Positions 44,504 through 53,535 of a DNA stretch of 64,000 nucleotides are shown here, one piece after another. A program made the position numbers and the translations under genes. The stretch's first letter is position 1; every line of letters begins with the position of its first letter. The notes under the pieces were generated by a model, which worked only from the letters and a program-made list of their open reading frames with translations, had not been told where the DNA came from and ran no database searches. Origin of the DNA: PALSA-1006 sp036171275 (GTDB lineage: Bacteria > Pseudomonadota > Gammaproteobacteria > Burkholderiales > Gallionellaceae); contig JAVHQT010000093.1 of assembly GCA_036171275.1 (NCBI GenBank), forward strand, positions 5,862 through 69,861, given 5' to 3'.

Positions 44504-45856
44504 TTATTTCAGCCCCGGAAATTTGCCTGCCATGCCGCGCATCAACTTGGCCATACCGCCTTTCATGCTAAACATTTTCATCATTTTTTGGGTCTGCTCA
44601 AACTGATTCAGCATCTGATTGACGTGCATCACCTGCACGCCAGAACCTGCCGCAATACGGCGTTTGCGCGAGGCTTTAATGCGTTCCGGATGACTGCGTT
44701 CAAACGGCGTCATCGCATTGATCATGCCTTCGGTACGATTAATTTGACGATCATCAATGTTCGCCCCCTCCGCCGCTTGTGAAAACTGTGCGGGCAGTTT
44801 ATCCATCACCGAACTCAAGCCACCCATCTTTTTCATTTGCACAATTTGCATTTTAAAATCGTTTAAATCGAAGCCTTTGCCGCTTTGCACTTTCTTCGCC
44901 AGTTTTTCCGCTTCCACCTGATCGACACCGCGTTGCGCTTCTTCCAGCAACGACAACACATCGCCCATGCCTAAAATACGTTGCGCCATGCGCGCTGGAT
45001 AAAAAGCTTCCAGACCGTTCATTTTTTCGCTAACGCCGATAAATTTAATCGGCTTACCGGTCACTTGCCGCACCGACAACGCCGCACCACCACGCGAATC
45101 ACCATCCAACTTGGTCAAAATAACCCCGGTAAGTGGCAAGGCTTCGGCAAAGGCTTTTGCTGTATTAACCGCATCTTGCCCCGTCATCGCATCGACCACA
45201 AACAAAGTTTCAATTGGCGAAAGGGATTTATGTAACACCATGATTTCATTCATCATTTCAGCATCAATCGCCAAGCGACCTGCGGTATCGACGATGAGCA
45301 CTTCATGGTAATGTTTGCGTGCAAAGTCGAGTGCAGCAAGCGCAATATCGAGCGGTTTTTGTGAGGGGTCAGACGGAAAGAAATCCACTTCAATTTGCGC
45401 TGCCACGCTACGCAATTGTTCAATTGCCGCAGGTCGATAAATATCGCAACTCACTAACAACACTTTTTTCTTATTCTGTTCGCGCAACAATTTGGCCAGT
45501 TTGCCGCTGGTGGTGGTTTTACCTGCGCCTTGCAAGCCAGCCATCAAAATCACCGCAGGCGGCACAGCGGCAAGATTCAGCGCATCATTGTGTTCACCCA
45601 TCAACTTGGCTAGTTCACGGTTCACCACACCGATCAGTGCCTGCCCAGGGCTCAAACTGCCAATAACCTCCTGCCCTAAAGCGGCCTCCTTGACTTGAGC
45701 AGTAAAGGCTTTCACCACCGACAACGCCACGTCCGCTTCCAATAAGGCCAGGCGCACTTGGCGTAATGCGTCTTGAATATTATCGTCGGTTAAACGGGCC
45801 TGACCGCGCAAATTTTTGACGATGCCGGAAAGGCGCTGAGTTAAATTGTCTAGCAT
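44504..45856 (-). CDS. ffh: Signal recognition particle protein Ffh
   Basis: The 450-aa GTPase pairs with 4.5S RNA to target nascent membrane proteins to FtsY. N and G domains (residues 1-295) show GLQGAGKTTTSGKLAKLL, DTAGRLAID and TKLDGDSRGGAALS. The M domain (about 325-450) has SGVQVMHVNQMLNQF and a methionine-rich tail (MMKMFSMKGGMAKLMRGM). It is divergent from ypjD, a very common proteobacterial arrangement. Confidence 0.97.
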   Translation of the reverse strand: MLDNLTQRLSGIVKNLRGQARLTDDNIQDALRQVRLALLEADVALSVVKAFTAQVKEAALGQEVIGSLSPGQALIGVVNRELAKLMGEHNDALNLAAVPPAVILMAGLQGAGKTTTSGKLAKLLREQNKKKVLLVSCDIYRPAAIEQLRSVAAQIEVDFFPSDPSQKPLDIALAALDFARKHYHEVLIVDTAGRLAIDAEMMNEIMVLHKSLSPIETLFVVDAMTGQDAVNTAKAFAEALPLTGVILTKLDGDSRGGAALSVRQVTGKPIKFIGVSEKMNGLEAFYPARMAQRILGMGDVLSLLEEAQRGVDQVEAEKLAKKVQSGKGFDLNDFKMQIVQMKKMGGLSSVMDKLPAQFSQAAEGANIDDRQINRTEGMINAMTPFERSHPERIKASRKRRIAAGSGVQVMHVNQMLNQFEQTQKMMKMFSMKGGMAKLMRGMAGKFPGLK

Positions 45857-46012
45857 TTTTAGATTCTCGCTTCGATTTTAAGGTTAAGAAAACACTGAAT
45901 TATTTCGCCCTACAGAGCGCATTTTCAATCTAGTCAATTGATTTAAAAGGGTTCTCTCAATTTGGATTGAGTCGCAATGGCAAAAGTGAAATAAATTAGC
46001 ACGTCCTTGGTG

Positions 46013-46018
46013 TAGAAT
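46013..46018 (+). promoter_or_regulatory. -10 box before ypjD
   Basis: TAGAAT in GGTGTAGAATTCGACC lies 29 bases before the ypjD ATG, with an upstream GTG resembling an extended -10. No good -35 is seen. Confidence 0.35.
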
Positions 46019-46047
46019 TCGACCAGTCTAAAACATCTTCGTGCCTC

Positions 46048-46860
46048 ATGTCGAACTTCCTGATTACCTTACTGACTTTTTTCGCTTATGCCGCTTTAGC
46101 GCTTTTCTTCTGGCAAGCGCAACGCCTTGGCACAGCCGAAAAAGCCTTCCGCGCCCTACCTGGGCACGCCGTTGCCATTCCACTTACCCTGCATGCTTGG
46201 CTGCTTTTCGACACGTTACTGATTGCCGGAAGCCTCAACTTAGGCATGGTGTTTTCCATCTCCTTAATTTGTTGGCTCACCTTAGTTATCTATTGGATTG
46301 CTCGTTTTTTCTACCCTTTAGCCAGTTTGCTCACGCTGGTTTTGCCGCTGGCCGCGCTGGGTGTGGCCTTACCTGCTTTATTTCCAAATGTTTACAAACT
46401 GACCGAACCCACCTCATGGGTATTTGATGCGCACGTGATTGCCGCCATGTTGGCTTATAGTTTATTTAGCATTGCCGCCTTACACGCCGGCTTAATGTCT
46501 TTAGTTGAAAAACGCCTGCACCGCGCCACCTTCCCCGCTATCTTAGTGAATTTACCGCCTTTATTAACCATGGAAAATTTACTATTTCGGATTATCGGCG
46601 TAGGGCTGACCTTATTAACGCTGACACTTGCTTCCGGAATTTTATTTTCTGAACAAATATTTGGCAAACCTTGGCAATTTAATCACAAAGTCTTATTTGG
46701 CTTTATTTCATGGTGTGTCTTTACCATCTTGTTATTAGGACACATCTTTCAAGGCTGGCGCGGCCGCACCGCCGTGCGCTGGACTTTAAGTGGCTTTGGT
46801 TTTCTCATTTTAGCGTATCTGGGTAGCAAATTTGTCTTAGAATTTATTTTACATCGCTAA
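46048..46860 (+). CDS. ypjD: CcsA-like inner membrane protein YpjD
   Basis: The 270-aa protein has about eight membrane helices and belongs to the CcsA/CcmC cytochrome c assembly superfamily. The typical histidine-bearing segments are DAHVIAAMLAYSLFSIAALHAG, FNHKVLFGFISWCVF and GHIFQGWRGRTAVRWTL. The tryptophan-rich WWD motif of true heme handlers is absent. Its role beside ffh is not established, though membrane protein quality control has been proposed for the family. Confidence 0.85.
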   Translation: MSNFLITLLTFFAYAALALFFWQAQRLGTAEKAFRALPGHAVAIPLTLHAWLLFDTLLIAGSLNLGMVFSISLICWLTLVIYWIARFFYPLASLLTLVLPLAALGVALPALFPNVYKLTEPTSWVFDAHVIAAMLAYSLFSIAALHAGLMSLVEKRLHRATFPAILVNLPPLLTMENLLFRIIGVGLTLLTLTLASGILFSEQIFGKPWQFNHKVLFGFISWCVFTILLLGHIFQGWRGRTAVRWTLSGFGFLILAYLGSKFVLEFILHR

Positions 46861-46863
46861 TTA

Positions 46864-46876
46864 TAAGTCGTTGATT
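46864..46876 (-). promoter_or_regulatory. Putative IHF-binding site between convergent genes
   Basis: The minus strand reads AATCAACGACTTA, an exact consensus match filling the 14-base gap between the convergent ypjD and HypF-like genes. Confidence 0.4.
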
Positions 46877-47987
46877 ATATTGACTTTTCTGCAATCCAAG
46901 CCTGACCAAAAGCAATACCAGCATCGCCCGCCGACACGCGCACAGAGCTAAGTATTTCAATCGTCGTATCCTCAAAGTGCCGCTTAATTTGCTGCAAAAG
47001 CAAGCGATTAAAAAAGCAGCCGCCGCCGCACGCCACTTTGCGAATGCCAGTTTTCATCACCGCCCGTTCCACCCAATCGCATAGTGCCGCAATCACCGTC
47101 GCATGAAAAACGGCTGCGCCGTAAGCACTATTTTTTTCGTGAGCCAAATAGGCAAGCACAGGCAATAAATTTAATTCCAGCGTATCCGAAATTTGCCAAC
47201 CTTGGTTCAGCGCCGCTGGCCAACCGTGTTGCGCGATATAAAGCGTTGCTACCTGCTCCAACAAAATAGCCGCTTGCGCATCAAATTCCATGGTTAAACA
47301 CACATCGAGCAAGCCCGCCGCCGCGTCAAACACCCTGCCCATGCTGGAACTTTTTGGACAATTTAAATTGCGTTGCAACATCGTCACTATCATCGGCGCC
47401 GCTGCCTGTTCCGAAAAACGACGGTCGATTTCGGCGTCTTGTCCCAATTGATGCAAAACCGCAGCCGCCATGCGCCAAGGTTCGTGTGCAGCGCGATCGC
47501 CACCGGGTAAGGCAAGCGGTGCTAAATGCCCAAGACGTTGGCAACTTGCGCCATTCACTTGCAATAATTCACCGCCCCACGCCGTTTTGTCTGTCCCCAA
47601 ACCCACGCCATCTAACGCCAAACCCAACACCGTTTCGGCAATGGCGTGCTCCGCGCAGATCGCCGCAATGTGCGCATGGTGATGTTGGATGCCAATCAAG
47701 GGCACATTCAATTCCATCGCCAACTGAGCGCCAAAGCGGGTGGAATGAAAATCAGGATGTAAGTCGTGCGCAATTACCACCGGTTTTACACCCAGCGCTG
47801 CCAGCCATTCTCGCGCGGTTTTTTCATGCTGGCGACAGGCTTCAGGCGCATTAAGATGCCCGAATGTTTCACTGATAACCGCCTGATTTTTATGGATTAA
47901 ACACAGCGTATTACTAAACCACGCCCCCATGGCAAGAATAGGCGGATGATTTTTCGTTAACTCGAACGTGTATTGAACCTGTTTCAT
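46875..47987 (-). CDS. Stand-alone Kae1-like carbamoyltransferase domain of HypF
   Basis: The 370-aa protein corresponds only to the C-terminal half of HypF (normally about 750 aa). The acylphosphatase, zinc-finger and YrdC-like domains are missing. The kept domain looks intact: metal site QHHHAHIAA, nucleotide loop DGVGLGTDKTAWGGELL, GRVFDAAAGLLDV, ACGGGCFFNRLLL and AGDAGIAFGQAWIA. In HypF this domain transfers the carbamoyl group to HypE. The ATG overlaps the hypB stop by four bases (ATGA), so the short form is an organised gene, not a random truncation. Carbamoyl-adenylate would have to come from another protein. Confidence 0.85.
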   Translation of the reverse strand: MKQVQYTFELTKNHPPILAMGAWFSNTLCLIHKNQAVISETFGHLNAPEACRQHEKTAREWLAALGVKPVVIAHDLHPDFHSTRFGAQLAMELNVPLIGIQHHHAHIAAICAEHAIAETVLGLALDGVGLGTDKTAWGGELLQVNGASCQRLGHLAPLALPGGDRAAHEPWRMAAAVLHQLGQDAEIDRRFSEQAAAPMIVTMLQRNLNCPKSSSMGRVFDAAAGLLDVCLTMEFDAQAAILLEQVATLYIAQHGWPAALNQGWQISDTLELNLLPVLAYLAHEKNSAYGAAVFHATVIAALCDWVERAVMKTGIRKVACGGGCFFNRLLLQQIKRHFEDTTIEILSSVRVSAGDAGIAFGQAWIAEKSI

Positions 47988-48811
47988 TTTAGCTGCGCGG
48001 AGGCACCACGCGTTACCCCTTGCGCCTGAAAAGCCGCGTCTAGCCACGCAAGCCATTGCGCCATCCCCGCCCCGTTGCTTGCAGAAAGCTGAATAATTTC
48101 AATACTAGGATTCACCCGTTTTGCATTGGCGATACACAACGCCACATCAAAATTCAGATAAGGCAGCAAATCACATTTATTTAGCAGCATTAAACGCGCA
48201 GCGCGAAACATATCGGGATATTTCAACGGCTTATCCTCGCCCTCAGTCACCGACAGCACCACCACTTTTGCCGCCTCACCCAAATCAAAGGACGCTGGGC
48301 ACACTAAATTTCCAACATTTTCAATAAAAAGCACGCCGTTTGTTAAAGCAGGCAACACCATCAACGCCTGCTTAATCATCAGTGCGTCAAGGTGGCAGCC
48401 TTTACCCGTGTTAATTTGTATAGCAGGCACGCCCGTGGCACGAATTCGTTCTGCATCATTTTCGGTTTGTTGATCGCCTTCAATTACCGCCAAATTATGC
48501 GTTGCCTTAAGTGCCAGCAAGGTGCGCACCAGCAACGTCGTTTTGCCGGAACCGGGGCTAGAAACAAGATTCAGCACCAATAAATTCTGTGCTGCAAATT
48601 GCTGGCGATTCGTGAATGCAAGCGCATCATTTTTTGCCAGTAAATCCTGTTCAACTTGGATGAGTCGTGTGGTAACCGGCTCGGATGGTGGACGAATCTT
48701 CGTTGAATTTTTGCTCTGGCGATACGTTAAGGGCAGATCAGTTTTGGCCAGCTTCGGCCGCTTTCCGCCAATTAAAACGTGATGACCGCCACAACCGCAG
48801 GTTGCGCACAT
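47984..48811 (-). CDS. hypB: Hydrogenase nickel incorporation protein HypB
   Basis: This 275-aa SIMIBI GTPase inserts nickel into [NiFe]-hydrogenase. The N-terminus carries the high-affinity metal motif MCATCGCGGHH. The G domain shows SSPGSGKTTLL, GKGCHLDAL (Cys-His metal pair), ENVGNLVCPASFDLG and NKCDLL. ATG 48811 begins exactly at the metal motif and follows AAAGGGAATAACT; the 17-codon in-frame extension is rejected. No other hyp or hydrogenase gene is in the window, so its client cannot be identified here. Confidence 0.93.
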   Translation of the reverse strand: MCATCGCGGHHVLIGGKRPKLAKTDLPLTYRQSKNSTKIRPPSEPVTTRLIQVEQDLLAKNDALAFTNRQQFAAQNLLVLNLVSSPGSGKTTLLVRTLLALKATHNLAVIEGDQQTENDAERIRATGVPAIQINTGKGCHLDALMIKQALMVLPALTNGVLFIENVGNLVCPASFDLGEAAKVVVLSVTEGEDKPLKYPDMFRAARLMLLNKCDLLPYLNFDVALCIANAKRVNPSIEIIQLSASNGAGMAQWLAWLDAAFQAQGVTRGASAQLK

Positions 48812-48869
48812 AGTTATTCCCTTTGCTGTATTCGTTTTGGAAACGGCCTTTGCTAGCCGCATACACGTT

Positions 48870-48897
48870 AGAATACCGCCTCTTGTGGTGACTACAA
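48870..48897 (-). promoter_or_regulatory. Candidate hypB promoter
   Basis: On the minus strand TTGTAG and TATTCT are separated by 16 bases and lie about 60 bases before the hypB ATG. Confidence 0.4.
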
Positions 48898-49232
48898 AAT
48901 TTTTAGGAAAGTAAGCATCCTAAAACCCTAGTCCACGCTACTTGAAAGCAACGAAATTCGCCCTGTGTAGGATGAATCCACTGAGACGTCGTTTTTTTCA
49001 GTGCTCGAAATTATTCAAATACGCGTCAACAACCTGATTACCCAGTTACCCGAAACGACGGGAAGGTTCTCAAGGGCGCATAGACAAATAAGGGAATTGA
49101 CGGATCACAAGCTGACCATCGAAAAAAAATAACCTGGCAATTATGTCGTACTTAACCTTGAATTGACTGCTTCCACGGTAGAATGACGCCCTTTCTCGTT
49201 TAATCAATTTTATATTTTGGATTTAAAAATTC
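48898..49232. other. Divergent intergenic region hypB-ileS
   Basis: No ORF, repeat or RNA gene was recognised. Near the right end, TTGAAT (49158) and TAGAAT (49179) with a 15-base spacer form a weak ileS promoter candidate about 50 bases before its ATG. The middle part (GACGTCGTTTTTTTC near 48985) contains a short palindrome and T-run of unknown meaning. Confidence 0.4.
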
Positions 49233-52130
49233 ATGGCAACTGATTACAAAAAAACCCTCAATCTTCCTGACACCGCTTTTCCAATGCGGGGTGATTTAGC
49301 CAAGCGCGAGCCGCAAATGTTGGCGCAGTGGCAAGCGCAGCAGCGTTATCAGCGCATTCGTGCCGCCAGCCAAGGACGCAAAAAATTTGTTTTACATGAT
49401 GGCCCGCCGTATGCCAATGGCGATATTCATATTGGTCATGCGGTGAATAAAATTCTTAAGGATATGATTGTTAAGAGTAAAACTTTGGCTGGCTTCGATG
49501 CGCCGTATGTGCCGGGTTGGGATTGTCACGGCTTGCCGATTGAATTACAGGTGGAAAAAAAGCACGGTAAAGCGATTCCGCCTGCGCAATTTCGCCAACT
49601 GTGCCGCGATTACGCGCGTGAGCAAGTTGAACGCCAGAAAAAGGATTTTATTCGGCTCGGTGTGTTGGGTGATTGGGAGAATCCGTATCTGACCATGGAT
49701 TTTAAAACCGAGGCGGAAATCGTGCGCGCGCTGGGCAAAATTTTTGAACGCGGTTATCTGTACCAAGGGCGCAAACCGGTGAATTGGTGTTTAGATTGCC
49801 AATCGGCGCTGGCGGAAGCCGAAGTTGAATACGAAGATAAAGCCTCACCCGCGATTGATGTGGGTTTTGCGGTAAACCAAATTTCTGTTTTAAATCAGAT
49901 ACTTGGGACTTTTTTGCCGGATAACGCTATTGTGTTTGCGGTGATTTGGACGACGACACCGTGGACTTTGCCCGCTAATCAGGCGGTCAGCGTGCATCCT
50001 GATTTTAACTATCAGCTATGGAAAACCGAAAAAGGATATTTACTGCTGGCGGCAGAATTAAGCGCGAATACTTTACAGCGTTACCAATTAACGGGCGAAT
50101 TGGTCGCTGAATGCAAAGGAAATTCGCTCGAAAATCTGCAATTAAATCATCCATTTAATCCACGACAAGTGCCAATTATCTGTGGTGAACACGTCACGCT
50201 GGAAGCCGGAACGGGCTTGGTGCATACCGCACCGGCACATGGTCTGGATGACTATTTTGTAGGGCAAAAATATCAGTTACCGAATGACAACCCGGTGGGT
50301 GATGACGGCAAATTTATTGCCAGCACACCGGCAATTGGCGATGCGCCACTGGCAGGCGTGTTTGTGTGGAAGGCGAATGACATCGTGGTGCAAGCGCTGC
50401 AAGCGAGTGGGCATTTGCTACATCAGGAAAAAATCATCCATAGTTATCCGCATTGCTGGCGACATAAAACACCGATTATTTTCCGTTCCACACCGCAATG
50501 GTTTATTGGCATGGCGCAAAAGTCCACTTCCGTTCGTCCTGAGCTGATCAAAGGGGAACGGCATAAAGATGCCGATCATGCCGCCTCGAGCTACTCGGAA
50601 CCTGCTTCGACAAGCTCAGCACGAACGGTAGTTGCGGAAATATCTTTGCGCGCATTGGCCAATCAGGCCGTGGCGGACACGCAGTTTTTCCCCGCTTGGG
50701 GACGCGCCCGTTTGGAGTCGATGATTAAAAATCGCCCTGACTGGTGTGTGTCGCGCCAGCGCAATTGGGGTGTGCCAATGCCGTTTTTTGTGCATAAAGA
50801 AAGCATGGCCTTGCACCCACGCACTCCGGAATTGCTGGAAAAAGTGGCGTTGCTGATTGAACAACAAGGAATTGAGGCGTGGTTTTCTTTGGATGCGCAA
50901 AGTCTGTTGGACGACGATGCAGCGCATTATCGCAAACTGTCCGACACGCTGGATGTGTGGTTCGATTCCGGCGCAACACACGCTGCGGTGTTGGCGCAAC
51001 GTAGTGAACTGAGCTTTCCCGCTGATTTATATCTAGAAGGATCGGATCAGCATCGCGGCTGGTTTCAATCTTCGCTACTGACCTCGTGTGCTATTCACGG
51101 CCGTGCGCCTTACGATGCCTTGTTGACGCACGGTTTTGTGGTGGATGGGCACGGGCATAAAATGTCTAAATCGAAGGGCAATGTGATTGCGCCGCAAAAG
51201 ATTGTGGACAGTTTAGGTGCGGACATTCTGCGTTTATGGGTTGCCGCCACCGATTATTCAGCCGAACTGACTATTTCAGATGAAATTCTGAAGCGCGTGG
51301 TCGAAAGTTATCGTCGCATTCGCAATACCTTGCGTTTTTTACTGGCCAATATTGCTGATTATGACCACCCAACGCAGTCCTTGCCGGTGGCAGAATGGCT
51401 AGAAATTGACCGTTACGCGCTCGCATTGGTCAGCAATTTACAGGCCGAAGTGATTGCGGATTATGAGAAATATGAATTTCTTTCAATCGCGCAAAAGTTG
51501 CAGGCGTTTTGCTCAGAAACGTTGGGTGGTTTCTATTTGGATATTTTAAAAGACCGTTTGTACACCACTGCCGCCGATTCCAAAGCACGGCGTTCAGCCC
51601 AAAATGCGCTATATCACATCAGCCAATGCTTGGTACGCTTGATGGCGCCGATTCTGACTTTTACTGGCGAAGAAGTATGGGCGGTGTTGACCGGCGACCA
51701 AACCAGCAGCGTATTTGAACAGCAATGGCTTAAATTACCCTCACACGCGCTGGACACAGCGGTGTTGGCAAACTGGAAAATCGTGCGTGAAGTGCGCGAG
51801 GCGGCCAACAAAGCAATAGAAGAACAGCGTGCACAAAATTTGCTAGGCTCGTCGCTGCAAGCTGAAATGGATATCTATGCCACTGGCGACGTGCATCAAG
51901 CGTTAGCGCGACTGGGCGATGATTTGAAATTTATTTTCATCACCTCGCGCGCCACGCTGCAGATGGGCGAAGGCGCAGTTCGATTTGTCGTCCAACCCAG
52001 CGCCCATGCCAAATGCGACCGCTGCTGGCATTACCGTGCCGACGTGGGCAGCGACGCAACCCATCCGACTTTATGCGGACGTTGTGTCAGCAATCTTGAC
52101 GGCATTGGCGAAGTAAGACAAAGCGCTTAA
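49233..52130 (+). CDS. ileS: Isoleucyl-tRNA synthetase with an extra internal segment
   Basis: The 965-aa class I synthetase charges tRNA-Ile. HIGH is at 66-69, KMSKS at 643-647, and the C-terminal zinc site (CDRCWHY, CGRCVSN) is present. The editing domain includes TTTPWTLPANQAV. Between QWFIGMAQK and LRALANQAV, residues 431-471 have no counterpart in the Escherichia coli protein as I recall it. This Ser/Ala-rich segment is encoded by a palindromic repeat inserted in frame. The rest aligns without gaps, so the enzyme is probably functional. It heads an operon with lspA, ispH and thiO. Confidence 0.96.
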   Translation: MATDYKKTLNLPDTAFPMRGDLAKREPQMLAQWQAQQRYQRIRAASQGRKKFVLHDGPPYANGDIHIGHAVNKILKDMIVKSKTLAGFDAPYVPGWDCHGLPIELQVEKKHGKAIPPAQFRQLCRDYAREQVERQKKDFIRLGVLGDWENPYLTMDFKTEAEIVRALGKIFERGYLYQGRKPVNWCLDCQSALAEAEVEYEDKASPAIDVGFAVNQISVLNQILGTFLPDNAIVFAVIWTTTPWTLPANQAVSVHPDFNYQLWKTEKGYLLLAAELSANTLQRYQLTGELVAECKGNSLENLQLNHPFNPRQVPIICGEHVTLEAGTGLVHTAPAHGLDDYFVGQKYQLPNDNPVGDDGKFIASTPAIGDAPLAGVFVWKANDIVVQALQASGHLLHQEKIIHSYPHCWRHKTPIIFRSTPQWFIGMAQKSTSVRPELIKGERHKDADHAASSYSEPASTSSARTVVAEISLRALANQAVADTQFFPAWGRARLESMIKNRPDWCVSRQRNWGVPMPFFVHKESMALHPRTPELLEKVALLIEQQGIEAWFSLDAQSLLDDDAAHYRKLSDTLDVWFDSGATHAAVLAQRSELSFPADLYLEGSDQHRGWFQSSLLTSCAIHGRAPYDALLTHGFVVDGHGHKMSKSKGNVIAPQKIVDSLGADILRLWVAATDYSAELTISDEILKRVVESYRRIRNTLRFLLANIADYDHPTQSLPVAEWLEIDRYALALVSNLQAEVIADYEKYEFLSIAQKLQAFCSETLGGFYLDILKDRLYTTAADSKARRSAQNALYHISQCLVRLMAPILTFTGEEVWAVLTGDQTSSVFEQQWLKLPSHALDTAVLANWKIVREVREAANKAIEEQRAQNLLGSSLQAEMDIYATGDVHQALARLGDDLKFIFITSRATLQMGEGAVRFVVQPSAHAKCDRCWHYRADVGSDATHPTLCGRCVSNLDGIGEVRQSA
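50526..50632 (+). repeat. Palindromic repeat inserted in frame within ileS
   Basis: The left arm reads ACTTCCGTTCGTCCTGAGCT; the right arm, reversed, reads ACTACCGTTCGTGCTGAGCT and continues TGTCGAAG. The arms start and end the element and pair nearly perfectly over about 20 bases, enclosing about 50 bases. The core is the same as in the intergenic repeat copies at 11071, 61061 and elsewhere. The extra coding segment is 123 bases (50523-50645), a multiple of three with no stop. Confidence 0.8.
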
Positions 52131-52133
52131 AGC

Positions 52134-52625
52134 ATGGCTAACTTATTGAAATGGTTGAAAATAAGCGCAGCGGTTATTGCACTGGATCAACTCAGTAAAT
52201 TCTGGATTAGCAGCCATTTTTCTTATCTGGAATTTTATCCCGTTACCGCATTTTTCAATTTAGTGTTGGCGCATAACAGCGGTGCCTCGTTCAGCATGTT
52301 GAGCGATGCAGGCGGCTGGCAGCGTTGGTTTTTTAGCGCTATTGCGCTGCTCGCCTCGGTATGGATTGTCTGGCTGCTGCGTAAAAATTCACAGCAAACA
52401 CTGTTTTGCGTTGCGTTAGCGTTAATTCTTGGCGGCGCAATAGGCAATTTGCTCGACCGACTAACACTTGGCTATGTCGTTGATTTTATTGACTTTTATT
52501 GGAAAGAGCATCATTTTGCCGCCTTTAATGTCGCCGATACGGCGATTAACGCTGGCGCAGTATTGCTGTTATGGGACAGTTTTAGAAAACCTTCGGAGAC
52601 AAAAAATGAATCTACTCCTGGCTAA
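52134..52625 (+). CDS. lspA: Lipoprotein signal peptidase (signal peptidase II)
   Basis: The 163-aa four-helix inner-membrane aspartic protease cleaves signal peptides of diacylglyceryl-prolipoproteins. Catalytic region NLLDRLTLGYVVDFIDFYW holds both aspartates; NSGASFSML and FNVADTAINAG are the other conserved boxes. It begins three bases after the ileS stop and overlaps ispH by 20 bases. Confidence 0.96.
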   Translation: MANLLKWLKISAAVIALDQLSKFWISSHFSYLEFYPVTAFFNLVLAHNSGASFSMLSDAGGWQRWFFSAIALLASVWIVWLLRKNSQQTLFCVALALILGGAIGNLLDRLTLGYVVDFIDFYWKEHHFAAFNVADTAINAGAVLLLWDSFRKPSETKNESTPG

Positions 52626-53529
52626 TCCGCGTGGCTTTTGCGCCGGCGTTGACCGCGCGATTGAGATTGTGGAACGGGCACTGGCGTTGCACGGCGCACC
52701 CATTTATGTGCGACACGAAGTCGTGCACAATAAATTTGTGGTGGAAGGACTCAAAGCAAAAGGCGCGATTTTTATCGAAGATATAGCCGATGTGCCGTCC
52801 AACAGTATTTTGATTTTTAGCGCACACGGCGTTTCGCAAGCGGTGCGTCACGAGGCGGAAAGACGAGGCTTAACGGTATTTGATGCGACCTGTCCGCTGG
52901 TGACTAAAGTGCATATCGAAGTGTCGCGAATGCGCGAACAAGGCAAAGAAATCATTATGATTGGCCACAAAGGTCACCCCGAAGTGGAAGGCACAATGGG
53001 ACAAAGCAGCGGCGGAATGTACTTAGTTGAATCGCCCAGCGACGTGCAAAAACTGCACGTCACTGACGAGCAAAATCTAACTTTTGTCACCCAAACCACA
53101 CTGTCGATGGACGACGCCAGCAGCATTATCGCGGCACTAAAAACGCGCTTTCCGTTTATTACCGGACCGAAAAAAGATGACATTTGCTATGCCACGCAAA
53201 ATCGGCAAGATTCGGTGAAATTGCTGGCGGCACAATGCGATTTGGTCATCGTCATTGGCTCGCCCAACAGCTCAAATTCTAACCGCCTGCGCGAAGTAGC
53301 GGATTTGCTCAACGTGCCAGCGTACTTAATCGACGAGGCCGACGAACTCAATCCTGAATGGTTGCATGGCAAGCACACCATCGGCATTACTGCCGGCGCC
53401 TCCGCACCGGAAGTGTTGGTGCAAGCAGTGGTGACGCGGTTAAAAATGTTGGGCGTGCGCACCGTGCGCGAAGTCGAAGGAATCGCGGAAAATATCATTT
53501 TTCCCTTACCTAAAACACTTCAGTCTTAA
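52606..53529 (+). CDS. ispH: 4-hydroxy-3-methylbut-2-enyl diphosphate reductase
   Basis: The 307-aa iron-sulfur enzyme makes IPP and DMAPP in the last step of the MEP isoprenoid pathway. The three cluster cysteines are Cys12 (GFCAGVDRAI), Cys96 (DATCPLVTK) and Cys193 (DICYATQNRQ). ATG 52606 follows CGGAGAC, a good ribosome-binding site, and gives the canonical MNLLLANPRGFCAGV start. Its start lies inside the end of lspA. Confidence 0.96.
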   Translation: MNLLLANPRGFCAGVDRAIEIVERALALHGAPIYVRHEVVHNKFVVEGLKAKGAIFIEDIADVPSNSILIFSAHGVSQAVRHEAERRGLTVFDATCPLVTKVHIEVSRMREQGKEIIMIGHKGHPEVEGTMGQSSGGMYLVESPSDVQKLHVTDEQNLTFVTQTTLSMDDASSIIAALKTRFPFITGPKKDDICYATQNRQDSVKLLAAQCDLVIVIGSPNSSNSNRLREVADLLNVPAYLIDEADELNPEWLHGKHTIGITAGASAPEVLVQAVVTRLKMLGVRTVREVEGIAENIIFPLPKTLQS

Positions 53530-53535
53530 TTCAAA

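Noticed and set aside
52468..52605. 46-codon N-terminal extension of ispH inside lspA
   Set aside because: IspH begins at MNLLLANPRGFC in the family and a good ribosome-binding site precedes it.
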